Shown: positions 18,870-28,306, counted from the first letter of the stretch. The stretch: 64,000 nt of DNA from Bifidobacterium subtile (GCF_000741775.1 NZ_JGZR01000003.1:347058-411057); one strand, 5' to 3'. Notes: generated from the letters alone by a model not told the origin. Program-made: numbers and translations.

Positions 18870-19119
18870 TCTGCTGCGTAATCACCGGGCTGGCAGCTTT
18901 CCCCACAAATCATAAAGCCGCCATCGTCCAAGTCAGCCATCCAACTATCCAGCTGCTGACCAAGCACCCGTCACCAGCAATCCACCAAACGACAACCAGA
19001 CAACCCAATAATCCACAATCCGCCAATCAGCCAATCAACTAAACGGCAACTCATCAACCCAACAACCCATCAAATCTAACTAACCAACGCAAAACACCCC
19101 CAACGAACGGAGCAATATC
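18870..19119. other. A/C-rich, G-poor intergenic stretch
   Basis: No gene is visible. Between about 18930 and 19100 the plus strand is almost devoid of G and made of loosely repeated CCAAC/CAACCAA/AATCC words. A C-rich, G-poor transcript of this kind resembles a Rho utilisation (rut) site, which would suit the end of the CstR operon. That is inference. Confidence 0.4.
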
Positions 19120-19302
19120 ATGTGCCATGCGGTCACCTGCAAGGTCTGCGGCAAAACCACCTGGTCCGGATGCGGCCAGCACATCGATCAGGTGCGACGC
19201 AGCGTCCCCGCCTCGAACTGGTGCAACGGCCGCCACACCCAAGCCGAAATCAACGCCTCAAAATCAAACGCCGGCTTCTTTCAACGCCTCTTCGGCCACT
19301 AA
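19120..19302 (+). CDS. Small CxxC zinc-ribbon-like protein
   Basis: A 60-residue protein starting MCHAVTCKVCGKTTWSGCGQH. It has Cys at 2, 7, 10, 18 and 35 and His at 3, 21 and 39, which together suggest a zinc-bound knuckle. Similar short proteins with the pattern MCRAVTCKxCGKxTWxGCG are widespread in actinobacteria and are unassigned. Weak ribosome-binding sequence CGGAG lies about 9 bases upstream. The C-terminal half (FFQRLFGH) is basic and amphipathic. Function unknown. Confidence 0.75.
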   Translation: MCHAVTCKVCGKTTWSGCGQHIDQVRRSVPASNWCNGRHTQAEINASKSNAGFFQRLFGH

Positions 19303-19544
19303 GCCAACAGTTGCGGCTCGCGCGTCTTGCAGTGCAGCGAACATGCCTAATTGCGCGTTCGCGCTGCGCTGCAAGGCGTCCGGTTATGACTGTGGTGTGC
19401 CATGCTGGAGTAAGTACGAAATGCATGCGCGATCGATGTATGGCTAGCGGATACCATGCGTCCAGCACGAAGTCGAAGCCTGCAGCGCGTACGACCGACG
19501 CCCAGCCGCACACGCCCAGCGGCCGAACGCACAAGGAGGCAGCG

Positions 19545-20345
19545 ATGGCAATCTTTCAGCGCGGGACGCCTCTCGACGCAGAGCAGGCGAAGCTCGATCG
19601 CAAAGAGGCCCGGTTTCTCGCCAAGCGGCGGCAGTCGAAAGAATCGCCGCTCAACCAGCTGCTGGACGACAAGGTTCCAGACAAGCTGCGCGACACCTTG
19701 GATGCGGCGTTCGTCAAGGCCTTCAATCTGATATTTTCCAAGGGCTCGCCAGTCATCGACAAGACCTACAACGCGGATAAGGCACGGCGCGAGTATCAGG
19801 TCAACAGTCTCATGGCCGACGACGACGCGAGCAAACGCAATCTCAGGCAATTCTCCAGGCAAGCCAACGGCTCGGCTCGGGTCAATACTGTCGCCTCGAC
19901 CGCTGCCGGAGTAGGCCTCGGCGTGCTCGGCATCGGCATTCCCGATATTGCGCTGCTGGTAGGTACGATGCTGCGCAGCATCCATCAGATCGCCCTGCAA
20001 TACGGCTATGAGCATGACAACGATGCAGAGCGCTATTTCATTCTCCTGCTTATCGAAGGCTCAGTCGCCCACGGCGAGCACCTCGACGAGATCGACGCCG
20101 ATGCCAACGCCTTCATCCATTATCACGCGCTTCCCGATGGTTATGACGCCTCGGAGCAGATTCGCGGCGCGGCATCAGCATTGTCGGACGAGATGCTCTA
20201 CATGAAGTTCCTGCAAGGCATTCCCATTGTCGGCGCTGTCGGCGGCGCATTCAACGCCATCTCCATGCATAACCTAACCGCTTACGCCAATCTGAAATAC
20301 CACAAGCGCTTCCTGATTGGTCGGCGGGCAGAGCAGCTGGCCTAA
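19545..20345 (+). CDS. EcsC family protein
   Basis: A 266-residue protein of the EcsC family, beginning MAIFQRGTPLDAEQAK. I place the start at 19545 because AAGGAGG lies 7 bases upstream; the frame is open further 5' but there overlaps the small zinc-ribbon gene. Glycine-rich hydrophobic stretches occur at about residues 115-140 (TVASTAAGVGLGVLGIGIPDIALLVG) and 225-240 (GIPIVGAVGGAFNAI). EcsC proteins occur near ABC transporters and hydrophobic peptide processing, but the role is not defined. Confidence 0.82.
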   Translation: MAIFQRGTPLDAEQAKLDRKEARFLAKRRQSKESPLNQLLDDKVPDKLRDTLDAAFVKAFNLIFSKGSPVIDKTYNADKARREYQVNSLMADDDASKRNLRQFSRQANGSARVNTVASTAAGVGLGVLGIGIPDIALLVGTMLRSIHQIALQYGYEHDNDAERYFILLLIEGSVAHGEHLDEIDADANAFIHYHALPDGYDASEQIRGAASALSDEMLYMKFLQGIPIVGAVGGAFNAISMHNLTAYANLKYHKRFLIGRRAEQLA

Positions 20346-20453
20346 GCGGTGCAAGGGATCCGGCACCTCACCGGCGCTTGACAACCAACAAACGCTACAA
20401 CACAACCTTCAAAAATCATGCGTCATGCTGCGGCGAACAGCAGAAAGCAGAGC

Positions 20454-21257
20454 TTATGCGTGATCTCTTACCTCATGGCCCGCACCATGAATAAGCTCAG
20501 AGATCTCCCTGCGATAGACGTTGAATTCCACCGAGGTGCTATCGCGGTTCTCGCCAAGTTCGATGGTCTCGACTTTTTTGATATTACCCGCCACACCATT
20601 CGCCGCTCCGTCGGCCATCACTACGACGCGGTCGGCCAAGTACACGGCTTCCTCGATGCTGTGGGTTACAAACAGAACGGTGATGCCCAGCTCCTTCTGT
20701 ATCTTCGAAAGCTGGTTCTGCAGCTGTTCGCGGGTCAGAGCGTCAAGTGCGCCGAAAGGCTCATCCATGAGCATCACGGCAGGCGTGTTCGCTAGGACCC
20801 GGGCTATCGCGACACGCTGCTGCATGCCGCCGGAAAGCTCGTGAGGGAACTTGCGGGCGAAGAGTTTGAGCCCTACAAGATCGATGTATTTGCCGACCAG
20901 CTTCTTCACTTGGGATCGGGGATACCCTGCCTCCTTAGGCCCGTAGGCGATGTTCTCCTCGACAGTGAGCCACGGGAACAGACCATAGTCCTGAAACACC
21001 ACACCGCGATCCGGCCCTGGACCGCTCACTTCGGTGGTCTCCACGAGGATTTTGCCTTCTGTGACGCTTTCAAAGCCTGCTATCATACGCAGCAAGGTGC
21101 TTTTTCCGCAGCCCGATGGGCCGACGATCGCCACGAACTCACCTGAATCAATATGGAGGTCCACGTTTTTGACGGCGTAAGTGCCGCCGCTGTACTGCTT
21201 GCCGACATTCTGTATATCAATCATGCCAGCATGACGCTGAATTGTCCCGATGCGCAT
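20454..21257 (-). CDS. ABC transporter ATPase, nitrate/taurine/sulfonate type
   Basis: A 267-residue NrtD/TauB/SsuB-type ATPase: Walker A GPSGCGKST, Q-loop FQDYGLFPWLTVEENI, signature LSGGMQQR, Walker B VMLMDEPFGALD and switch His in FVTHSIEEAVYLAD. The start at 21257 follows AAGGAG with a 6-base spacer, so I prefer it to the internal ATG (MIDIQN). It is the last gene of a three-gene minus-strand uptake operon (binding protein, permease, ATPase). The substrate is not fixed by sequence: family members carry taurine, alkanesulfonates, nitrate or pyrimidine precursors. Confidence 0.9.
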   Translation of the reverse strand: MRIGTIQRHAGMIDIQNVGKQYSGGTYAVKNVDLHIDSGEFVAIVGPSGCGKSTLLRMIAGFESVTEGKILVETTEVSGPGPDRGVVFQDYGLFPWLTVEENIAYGPKEAGYPRSQVKKLVGKYIDLVGLKLFARKFPHELSGGMQQRVAIARVLANTPAVMLMDEPFGALDALTREQLQNQLSKIQKELGITVLFVTHSIEEAVYLADRVVVMADGAANGVAGNIKKVETIELGENRDSTSVEFNVYRREISELIHGAGHEVRDHA

Positions 21258-21287
21258 ATCAGACTCCTTAACAATCGAATTTTCAGG

Positions 21288-22109
21288 TCACTTGCTGCCG
21301 GCAAGAATCGGTCGACGACCCGCGATGAGCCTGACGATCCAAATAATAAGACGGTCGCTCAGAAAGCCCAGAATGCCGATGATGAACATGCCAGCCACAA
21401 TCAGATCGGTTTTCGACACTTCTTTGGCCTCGGTGATCATGGCACCAAGTCCGACGGTGATACCAGTCATTTCACCGACCACCAGCAGCGCCCAAGCGAG
21501 GCCGACTGCGATGCGCAGCCCCCCAATGATGCCAGGCAACGCGGCAGGAAAAACAACTTTCCACAATGCCTTAGCCCTAGACGTGCCCAGCATCGCCGAA
21601 GCCTCAAGCAAGCGCTCCGGAACCTGTTCCACAGCAGTAACGGTGTTGAGGATAATGGGGAAAAGCGCTGCCAGAAACACTAGGAAGATTGTGGAGCGGT
21701 CCCCGATGCCAATCATGATAAGCGCCAGCGGCACCCATGCGGTCACAGGAATGGGGCGGATCAGATTGATGGTGGGTTCGAGCAGCTCGGAAGCGATCTT
21801 AGAACGTCCCATCAGCACGCCGAGCGGAATGCCGGTAATCGCTGCGAGTCCGAATCCGCTAAAAACGCGCACCACGCTGGCATAGGTGTGCTTCCACAGC
21901 GTTCCCGAATACGGATCATTGAGGTAGCCGCCGACCGTAAGATCGGCGATTCGGCGAAGCACTGCGGAAGGTGCCGGCACACGAGACAGCCGAATGTCAA
22001 AGGGAAGTGTCCACCCGTACTTGACGCCTTGGCTCCACAACACCAAGATCACAATGGGAACAGGCAATGACAGCAGTATTTTAGGTGCGATTTTTCTGAT
22101 GCGAGACAT
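21288..22109 (-). CDS. ABC transporter permease, nitrate/taurine/sulfonate type
   Basis: A 273-residue inner-membrane permease with about six hydrophobic segments and the EAA loop EASAMLGTSRAKALWKVVFPAALPGIIGGLRIA. I choose the ATG at 22109 (MSRIRKIAPK) because AAGGA precedes it closely; a GTG at 22157 would add 16 residues. It lies between the binding-protein and ATPase genes. The ATPase start is 30 bases beyond the stop. Confidence 0.9.
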   Translation of the reverse strand: MSRIRKIAPKILLSLPVPIVILVLWSQGVKYGWTLPFDIRLSRVPAPSAVLRRIADLTVGGYLNDPYSGTLWKHTYASVVRVFSGFGLAAITGIPLGVLMGRSKIASELLEPTINLIRPIPVTAWVPLALIMIGIGDRSTIFLVFLAALFPIILNTVTAVEQVPERLLEASAMLGTSRAKALWKVVFPAALPGIIGGLRIAVGLAWALLVVGEMTGITVGLGAMITEAKEVSKTDLIVAGMFIIGILGFLSDRLIIWIVRLIAGRRPILAGSK

Positions 22110-22188
22110 ATTCCTTAAGACTCCTTCCCTAGCGCCATGCGCCTTGATGCGCTGCACGCAGTATCGGACAGTGATTATCTGACGCCGG

Positions 22189-23169
22189 TCACTTTACGAA
22201 CTGATCGTCAAGGTATTCCGAGGCAGCCGGAGCCTTCTTGATGGACGATATCGCCACCATCTGATTGGCGAGCTCACCGCACTGCTTCTGGTAGGTGTCG
22301 CTCAAATCCCAATGCAGCCACATATTGTCGAGTGCCTTGTCAAGAGCAGCGGAGTCGAAGGTGAACTGCTTCATCACGGCCTGCTTCCACATCGCCTTAT
22401 CCGAGCTGAGAGCCCCAGTCGCCTTCTTGTGAGCAGCGATAGCGACCTTCACCATGTCCGGATTGCCCTTGATAACCTTGTCGCTGGCAGCCAGCGCAAT
22501 ATTCACCTTGCCGATATCGGTGTTGTAAATCGAGGAGATTTCGCTCGCCCCTGCGATTTTGGCCAGCGAAACGCCCATTTCAGCACCGGCGAAAGCGTCG
22601 ATATCACCACGAGCAAGCGCCTCGGACATCTCCGAATAGCCGATGTTAACTAGCTGCACGTCCGAATCGGGGTTGAGACCTGCGGATTTAAGCAGCAGAC
22701 GCAGCGCCATCTCTTGTGAGGAGTTGGGAACATAGCCGATCTTCTTGCCCTTGAGCTGCTCGACGGAAGCAATGTCCTTCTTCGCCATGAGTCCAGAGCC
22801 GCCATCGGCACCACCTGCGATGATCTTGATTCCGCCGCCTTGAGCCGCCTGCGAGATGACCGTGGGCACACCCATCAATGCGAAATCAACATCGCCCGTC
22901 AGCAGCGCGTCCTTCTCACTATTGGAGTTGTCCATGGGCACAACCTGCACGGTGTACCCCTTAGGAACATATTGCGACCATTCGTAGGCAGCGAACAAGT
23001 GAGGCTGGCGTTGTGTGGCCACGCGAATCGATTTGGACGCGGTGTTGTCGGCGGCTGAACTATGGTCAGGCTCCCCCGTGCTGCATCCCGCCAATCCTGC
23101 GGCTGCGACGAGGGCGAGCGCCGCTGCCGCCACTCCTGCAACCGTCTTTTTCAGCGTATTCCTATTCAT
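22189..23169 (-). CDS. Substrate-binding lipoprotein, NMT1/TauA-like
   Basis: A 326-residue extracellular binding protein anchored by lipid. The signal peptide ends in the lipobox LAGC (Cys near residue 29). The mature part follows the TauA/SsuA pattern: VATQRQPHLFAAYEWSQY, VPMDNSNSEKDALLTGDVDFALMGVPTVIS and LKGKKIGYVPNSSQEMALRLLLKSAGLN. It is the first gene of the transporter operon, divergent from a FadR-type regulator, which probably controls it. Candidate ligands are a sulfonate or another small anion. Given the persulfide operon nearby a sulfur compound is attractive, but unproven. Confidence 0.88.
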   Translation of the reverse strand: MNRNTLKKTVAGVAAAALALVAAAGLAGCSTGEPDHSSAADNTASKSIRVATQRQPHLFAAYEWSQYVPKGYTVQVVPMDNSNSEKDALLTGDVDFALMGVPTVISQAAQGGGIKIIAGGADGGSGLMAKKDIASVEQLKGKKIGYVPNSSQEMALRLLLKSAGLNPDSDVQLVNIGYSEMSEALARGDIDAFAGAEMGVSLAKIAGASEISSIYNTDIGKVNIALAASDKVIKGNPDMVKVAIAAHKKATGALSSDKAMWKQAVMKQFTFDSAALDKALDNMWLHWDLSDTYQKQCGELANQMVAISSIKKAPAASEYLDDQFVK

Positions 23170-23455
23170 AGCGTGTCCTTACTCTTATTCTGGTTTGTTG
23201 CTTGGTCAGTTGTCGCGCAGCCAATTGCATCTGGTGCCGTTCCGCGGTGTTGACCACAGTCATATCGCATGAAGTCTTGTAACAAGTGCGAAGACGCGGC
23301 AATAGGCTTGACATTCGTTGCATCCCTCATCTCCATGCGCATCCTTTCCGACTTGGTCACCGTGTGCGACGAGGCAAGAATAAAGGGGCAACATGTCTGT
23401 TTCCGCCGCGGACATCAACGGTTACGCACTTTTAACCCAAGGGAAATACGCGGCA

Positions 23456-23502
23456 TACCAATCGGCAGTTCCTACAAGAATTGGTACGGCCATCATGCCA
23501 AT
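23456..23502. promoter_or_regulatory. Candidate FadR-type operator cluster
   Basis: TACCAAT (23456-23462) is inverted against ATTGGTA (23480-23486), which in turn faces TGCCAAT (23496-23502). FadR-subfamily GntR regulators typically bind short TGGT/ACCA dyads. The sites lie just before the regulator's own start at 23511 and in the shared region with the binding-protein gene. Confidence 0.5.
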
Positions 23503-23510
23503 ATCACAAT

Positions 23511-24254
23511 ATGCAAGCATCTACTACCCTCCCCCCCGAGAATCAGTTCAAGGTCCCGGATGGTTCCATCCCACCGCTGAAGTTCGTCAGCCACAGCGTC
23601 AGCGCTCAGGTCGCCGATCATATTGAACAGCTCATCATGGTCGGTACCTTGAGACCCGGAACGCGACTGCCGGCTGAGCGCAAGCTCGCTGAACAATTCA
23701 AGGTATCGCGCGCGTCAATTCGCGAGGCGCTCTCCGAGCTTGAATCCAAACACCTTATCGAACGCGTTCAGGGCCGAGGCAGCACGGTGCTCGACCCCAT
23801 GTCGAATACTCGGCGGCTGGCCGCCTTGATGAAGGCCACCGACACCGACCTGCGCAATGCCATCGAGCTGCGCGAATCCGTGGAACCGCAGATTGCTGCG
23901 CTCGCCGCGCAGCGGGCACAGCCTATTCATCTTGCCGCTCTAAGCAGCACCGTCGATCAGGAGGCCGATGAAAGCATCAGTTCGAAGCACTCCATGCAAC
24001 TCGACATTCGCTTCCATCTGCTGCTTGCCCACGCCACAGGCAACACCATGATGCTTACGGTGCTGCAGTTCTCCTTCAAATGCACTGAACATGTGCGCGA
24101 ACGTTCCCATCAGACGGCTGCGGGCAGGCGAATATCGCTTATCGGTCATCAGCTCATCGAAGAAGCGGTGAAGGCGCGCGACCCTGAGCAGGCAAAGCAT
24201 GCGATGATCCGCCACCTCGCGGATGTGCGCGACATCAGCACCTTAGTGCAATAA
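23511..24254 (+). CDS. GntR-family transcriptional regulator, FadR subfamily
   Basis: A 247-residue regulator. The winged helix is at about residues 25-85, with TRLPAERKLAEQFKVSRASIREALSELESKHLIERVQGRGS, followed by an all-helical FCD ligand domain with R-E-S-V-E-P, and His residues in FHLLLAHATGN and IRHL that usually bind a metal and an acid ligand. I take the ATG at 23511; a TTG at 23481 would add ten residues through the putative operator. No ribosome-binding site is seen. A run of seven C lies in codons 7-9. It is divergent from the ABC transporter. Confidence 0.88.
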   Translation: MQASTTLPPENQFKVPDGSIPPLKFVSHSVSAQVADHIEQLIMVGTLRPGTRLPAERKLAEQFKVSRASIREALSELESKHLIERVQGRGSTVLDPMSNTRRLAALMKATDTDLRNAIELRESVEPQIAALAAQRAQPIHLAALSSTVDQEADESISSKHSMQLDIRFHLLLAHATGNTMMLTVLQFSFKCTEHVRERSHQTAAGRRISLIGHQLIEEAVKARDPEQAKHAMIRHLADVRDISTLVQ

Positions 24255-24438
24255 AGACTGTAGTGATTGACACGCGATTTGATGCACATGAAGGGTTTTT
24301 ACATCGAGCCTGTACGGCGTTGATTCTTTGCGTTTCGCCATCGCAGGAACTCAGCGATTCAGTCAACTTTCGCATACACTGAAAGCAGTATACGGGCAGT
24401 CAAAATCGTTGCTGCGGCACCCATAATGGGGGGGCGAG

Positions 24439-25752
24439 ATGAGCGAAACAACACACGAGATGGGCGGTGCTGTCAGCATAGCCTCCACGAGCAAAGCGGA
24501 CCTCGCGAATATCCCAAGCAGTACTGGGCGCGGCGCAAACGGTACCGGTTTCACAAATATTACAGCTCCCCCGCCCAACACGGACTCCGCTCTCAAGGCC
24601 AATGTGCTGGTCATCGGGAATTCCGGAGTCGGCAAGTCCACGCTGATCAACGCGGTGCTCGGCGAGGAAGCGGCGCTTGCGGGATTCGGCATGCAAGGCA
24701 CGACCAAAGAACTGCGTGTCTACGAGAATGCGACGCTGCCTTTCCGACTCATCGATACGGCCGGATTCGAGCCGTCGTTCTTCAAGCGCCGCGCCGCGAT
24801 CCGCGCAGTCAAAAACTGGTCCAAGAACAATGCCAAGGCGGGCACAATCGATACGCGGATCAATGCGATCTGGTTCTGCATCGATGGCACGTCGAGCAAG
24901 CTCTTCCCCCGCACCATCCGCAGCCTGTCGCAGGCGACGTCGATGTGGCCATCATTACCGGTCATCGCGGTGATCACGAAATCGTATTCGGTTCCCGACC
25001 GCCAGCGCAATGTCGAACTGGTCACCAACGCCTTCTCGGCGCAGCCCCATCGCACGAATCTGCGCAAGATCATTCCCGTCGTCGCGCAAACCTACACGCT
25101 CAACGAGGACGCCTACGCCGCACCCGAAGGCATCGCGGAGCTGATCGACGCGACGAACGACCTGCTGCCGGAAGGCTATAAGGCCGCCGAAAAGGACATC
25201 GCGCGATTCAAGCTCAATCGCAAGCGCGTGCTCGCCCAGAGCGTTGTGGCAGCGGCCACAACCAGCGGCGCGGTAGTGGGCGCCGTGCCGATTCCCTTCC
25301 CCGACGCCGCGATTCTCGGCCCTGTCGAAATCGCGCAGATCAACGCCCTCGCGCGGATATACGGCATCACCAAGAACGAGGCCTCACGCAAGTTCTTCGA
25401 TTCGATCGTGCAAGTCGGCACAGTATCGTTGGCTGCGCAAGGAGCGATCAGCGCACTCAAGGCCATCCCCGGTGTCAACCTCGGAGCCGCGGCGCTGAAC
25501 GCCGTCATCGCTGGCAGCATCGTTGCCGCACTCGGCGAAGGCACTATCCTCGCCTTCGAGCAGGTTTCGCTGGGCAACAAAACCGTCGCCGACATTGAAT
25601 GGGTCCGCGGGTTTATGCAATCACGCCTCTCCGCGGATTTCGTTGCCACAGCCAGAGCCGCCCTAGCCAAATCCGGCGACGGCATGAGCGCCAGAAAGAT
25701 CGCGCAGATTGCGCTTGGGGCGTTTATCGCGGGGAGGGGCAAGAAGAAGTAA
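24439..25752 (+). CDS. Era-like GTPase with C-terminal DUF697-type domain
   Basis: A 437-residue protein. The G domain has G1 GNSGVGKS (60-67), the switch Thr in MQGTTK, G3 DTAG (106-109), and a G4 position reading TKSY in place of the usual NKxD, so base recognition may be weak or altered. The C-terminal half has Gly/Ala-rich hydrophobic helices (AATTSGAVVGAVPIPFPDAAILGPVE) typical of DUF697/YcjF proteins, which sit at membranes. Preceded by a run of seven G that may serve as a ribosome-binding site. The process it serves is unknown. Confidence 0.85.
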   Translation: MSETTHEMGGAVSIASTSKADLANIPSSTGRGANGTGFTNITAPPPNTDSALKANVLVIGNSGVGKSTLINAVLGEEAALAGFGMQGTTKELRVYENATLPFRLIDTAGFEPSFFKRRAAIRAVKNWSKNNAKAGTIDTRINAIWFCIDGTSSKLFPRTIRSLSQATSMWPSLPVIAVITKSYSVPDRQRNVELVTNAFSAQPHRTNLRKIIPVVAQTYTLNEDAYAAPEGIAELIDATNDLLPEGYKAAEKDIARFKLNRKRVLAQSVVAAATTSGAVVGAVPIPFPDAAILGPVEIAQINALARIYGITKNEASRKFFDSIVQVGTVSLAAQGAISALKAIPGVNLGAAALNAVIAGSIVAALGEGTILAFEQVSLGNKTVADIEWVRGFMQSRLSADFVATARAALAKSGDGMSARKIAQIALGAFIAGRGKKK

Positions 25753-25766
25753 AAACAGGGCGGATT

Positions 25767-26402
25767 TCACCGCCACCACACAAGATCTTCTGCTGGCAGT
25801 CGGACGGATTCGTGGCCTTCGGTAGCGGCCTTGCCGATTGACATAATGAGCACCGGCACGTAGCGTTCGACATCCAAGCCGAAGGCCTCGGCGACCTTAT
25901 CCTGGTCAAAGCCGCCGATGGGGTTGGTGTCGTAGCCGTGTGAACGCGCGACGAGCATGAACTGCATGGCGAACAGGCTGGAATCGATTTTGACGATGTC
26001 GTTCATCCTGCTGCGACTGAACTTCTTGTATGCGGAGGCAGCCACCGTCATCTGGGCCTTCGCCACCAGACTGGGCATGATGCCCCGCTTGGCCGCCTCG
26101 CCGTATATCCGATCCGCGTATTCATAGCAACGCATATCGCCAAATACCACGATCATCGCCGACGACGTCTTGTTCTGGCGCCTATTGAACTGCAGGAGCG
26201 GAGCAAGCGTCGCCTTGCCCTCGTCCGATTCCACGATAAGGAATCGCCACGGCTGCATATTCACCGACGACGGCGCCTTGGCCGCCTCATCGAGCATCGC
26301 AAGCATCTCCTCGCGCGATATCTTGACCTTGGGGTCATATTTGCGGATGGATCGTCGTCCTTCAAGTATCTCGGTGAAATCGTTGGTGGCGAGTTGCGTC
26401 AT
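25767..26402 (-). CDS. Nitroreductase family protein
   Basis: A 211-residue FMN-dependent oxidoreductase. The family's N-terminal FMN motif RRSIRKYD is at about residues 16-23, then APSSVNMQPWRFLIV, and late in the protein the flavin-contacting YDTNPIGGFD. These enzymes reduce nitro groups, quinones or flavins with NAD(P)H. AAGGA lies before the start. It is convergent with the GTPase gene with only 14 bases between stops. The substrate is not determined. Confidence 0.9.
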   Translation of the reverse strand: MTQLATNDFTEILEGRRSIRKYDPKVKISREEMLAMLDEAAKAPSSVNMQPWRFLIVESDEGKATLAPLLQFNRRQNKTSSAMIVVFGDMRCYEYADRIYGEAAKRGIMPSLVAKAQMTVAASAYKKFSRSRMNDIVKIDSSLFAMQFMLVARSHGYDTNPIGGFDQDKVAEAFGLDVERYVPVLIMSIGKAATEGHESVRLPAEDLVWWR

Positions 26403-26671
26403 GATGCGGGAATCCTTTGCGTGGGTGGCTGCGGATTTGCGGTTGCTAGTGTTGATATGCCGTCGGCTTCTTTATAGCGGCACCGTTTCAATGAGCTGTG
26501 CTTCTATGGTAGACAAAATCCTAGATACGATATCGCCGAAAGCATGGTCAACGTTTCCAAACGGACTTCCGCACAGCCTTCCGAAGAAAGCAGCACATAC
26601 AGCGAATACATCTCAGAGACCACTGTCATGCAGCGGCAGCCTCGACGTCTCTGCCGGACCAAGCGATAGAG

Positions 26672-26735
26672 AAGTATCGATCTATTTCGACATTGCCGCT
26701 TATTCCACGGTCAATGTCGAAATAGATCGATACTT
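26672..26735. repeat. Perfect 24-bp inverted repeat
   Basis: The arms are 26672-26695 and 26712-26735, each containing ATCGATCTATTTCGACATTG or its complement, with a 16-base loop. Pairing is perfect over 24 bp. It lies in the 377-bp gap between the nitroreductase start and the stop of the large unknown gene, both on the minus strand. It could end transcription of the unknown gene or be a small mobile palindrome. Nothing else is seen in the gap. Confidence 0.85.
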
Positions 26736-26779
26736 GATAGGCTGCTGCGACTGTATCAATACCGTTTCTTGCTGCCCCG

Positions 26780-28291
26780 TCAAACCAGAGCTGACGCCAT
26801 CTCCTCGATATCATCTCGCAGCATCGGTCGCAGCGCTTTCGCATACTGGACGATTTCGCCATCAAGCAACGCCAGCGTGCACTGCTTCGCCACATCGCCA
26901 CGAGGAAAGCGCGCAAGCACTATCCCCGCGAGGAATTCGCCAATTTCGGAGACTTTCCGCCGCTTGTCGTCAGCGCTTTTCGCCGATCCGCCCGACTGCT
27001 TCCCCACGTAGCCATCCTGCTCGTCAAGCATGACTATAGGCAGCATCGGCAAGCCTTCCATCTCGACGATTTCCGCCATGCTCTCAAGCAGCGCCACGCC
27101 TTCGTCGAAGCGCGCGACGTTGCGCTCATTGAACCCTTCGATCAGCTCACACGCATTGTCCGCGCCCAGCAGCGACCGGGATACCTCGCGCAGATGCACC
27201 ACATTGTGCCACACCGAGTCGTCGTCAGCTGCCGTTCCCGCATCATACTTCTCTCTACCCTCCTCCCCTTGCTCAATCGCCACCAGCACTTTGGCGGCGT
27301 CAGGCGTAGTGCGGTCCCACAACTCGCGATATCCCGCAATCGCATGCCGCGCGTCATAAAGGTAGCGCACACTGGCCTGCGCGTACGCCGGATCCTTGTA
27401 ATAGTCAGCGTGGTCTGGCACGGTTTCCTGAGTATCGTCCCGCGTGTCGTCCTGAGCGGTTTCCTGCCCAGTTTTCAGCCCAGATTTTGGAGCAGCTTTC
27501 GACGCAGCCGCCGACGCAATTTTCGACCCAGCGTTCAGCGCATCTTTCGACACGCTTTCCGACACATTTTCTAAACCACCAGACAATTCACGCGCGAACT
27601 CCTCATTCGCCCGAACCTGAAGTTTCGCCAAAGCCGCCACCACCCGCCGGAAATTCATGTCCGGCGCGGCACCCATTTCCAGCACCTTGGGATCCTCGCG
27701 CAGCATGCACATGCCGATGGCGGGCTCATGCAGCAGCATCAAGGCAGCGTCGATGTATGGATCGCTGCCATCGCTCCAACGCATCAGCGTATACGCCGCG
27801 AGCTTGTGCATTTGTCGGCAATGCTCCCTGATCACCTTCTGCTGATTGCGCTTCGACCCGAACCGTTTTGGCCCTTTGAGGCGGCAGCGTTTGACCAGTT
27901 CGCTGCGATGGATCGTCTGGATATATATCGGCGTGTTCTCCGAAGGTTCGCCAGTGAACATAGCCACCGTGGAACCGTTGACCAGACCGTAGAGCCATAC
28001 GTTGATCCCGTATGTGCGCACGACGGAAGAGCAGCCCTGAATGAACTCCTTGCGCTGCCCGACGAGCGCACCGTCGAAGGATGCTGCCGCCACCATAATC
28101 GTCATCGCCCAGCCCGTATCGGCGAATACATCATGCGCCAGCACATAGAGCCGATGGTCCACCGGATCGTATGTTTCCGGCTCTGCCATAGCCTTGCGCA
28201 ATGCCCCCGGCGAGGTCACCTCCTCAAAGCGCCGCTCCAACTGATTGACGGTCTGAAGAAACTCCATCGTGTCCACAGAAAACCCAGTCAT
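26780..28291 (-). CDS. Conserved-looking protein of unknown function, 503 residues
   Basis: I do not recognise the family. The start at 28291 gives MTGFSVDTMEFLQTVNQ; a frame open to 28306 adds five residues. Residues 1-240 look folded and mixed alpha/beta, with AMTIMVAAASFDG, basic RLKGPKRFGSKRNQQK and HEPAIGMCML. A low-complexity Ser/Lys/Thr/Asp linker runs from about 250 to 310, and a mostly helical C-terminal part of 190 residues follows. No membrane segment or signal peptide. Coding bias matches the genome, so it is likely real. It stands alone on its strand. Confidence 0.65.
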   Translation of the reverse strand: MTGFSVDTMEFLQTVNQLERRFEEVTSPGALRKAMAEPETYDPVDHRLYVLAHDVFADTGWAMTIMVAAASFDGALVGQRKEFIQGCSSVVRTYGINVWLYGLVNGSTVAMFTGEPSENTPIYIQTIHRSELVKRCRLKGPKRFGSKRNQQKVIREHCRQMHKLAAYTLMRWSDGSDPYIDAALMLLHEPAIGMCMLREDPKVLEMGAAPDMNFRRVVAALAKLQVRANEEFARELSGGLENVSESVSKDALNAGSKIASAAASKAAPKSGLKTGQETAQDDTRDDTQETVPDHADYYKDPAYAQASVRYLYDARHAIAGYRELWDRTTPDAAKVLVAIEQGEEGREKYDAGTAADDDSVWHNVVHLREVSRSLLGADNACELIEGFNERNVARFDEGVALLESMAEIVEMEGLPMLPIVMLDEQDGYVGKQSGGSAKSADDKRRKVSEIGEFLAGIVLARFPRGDVAKQCTLALLDGEIVQYAKALRPMLRDDIEEMASALV

Positions 28292-28306
28292 CGCTACTCT
28301 CCACAT

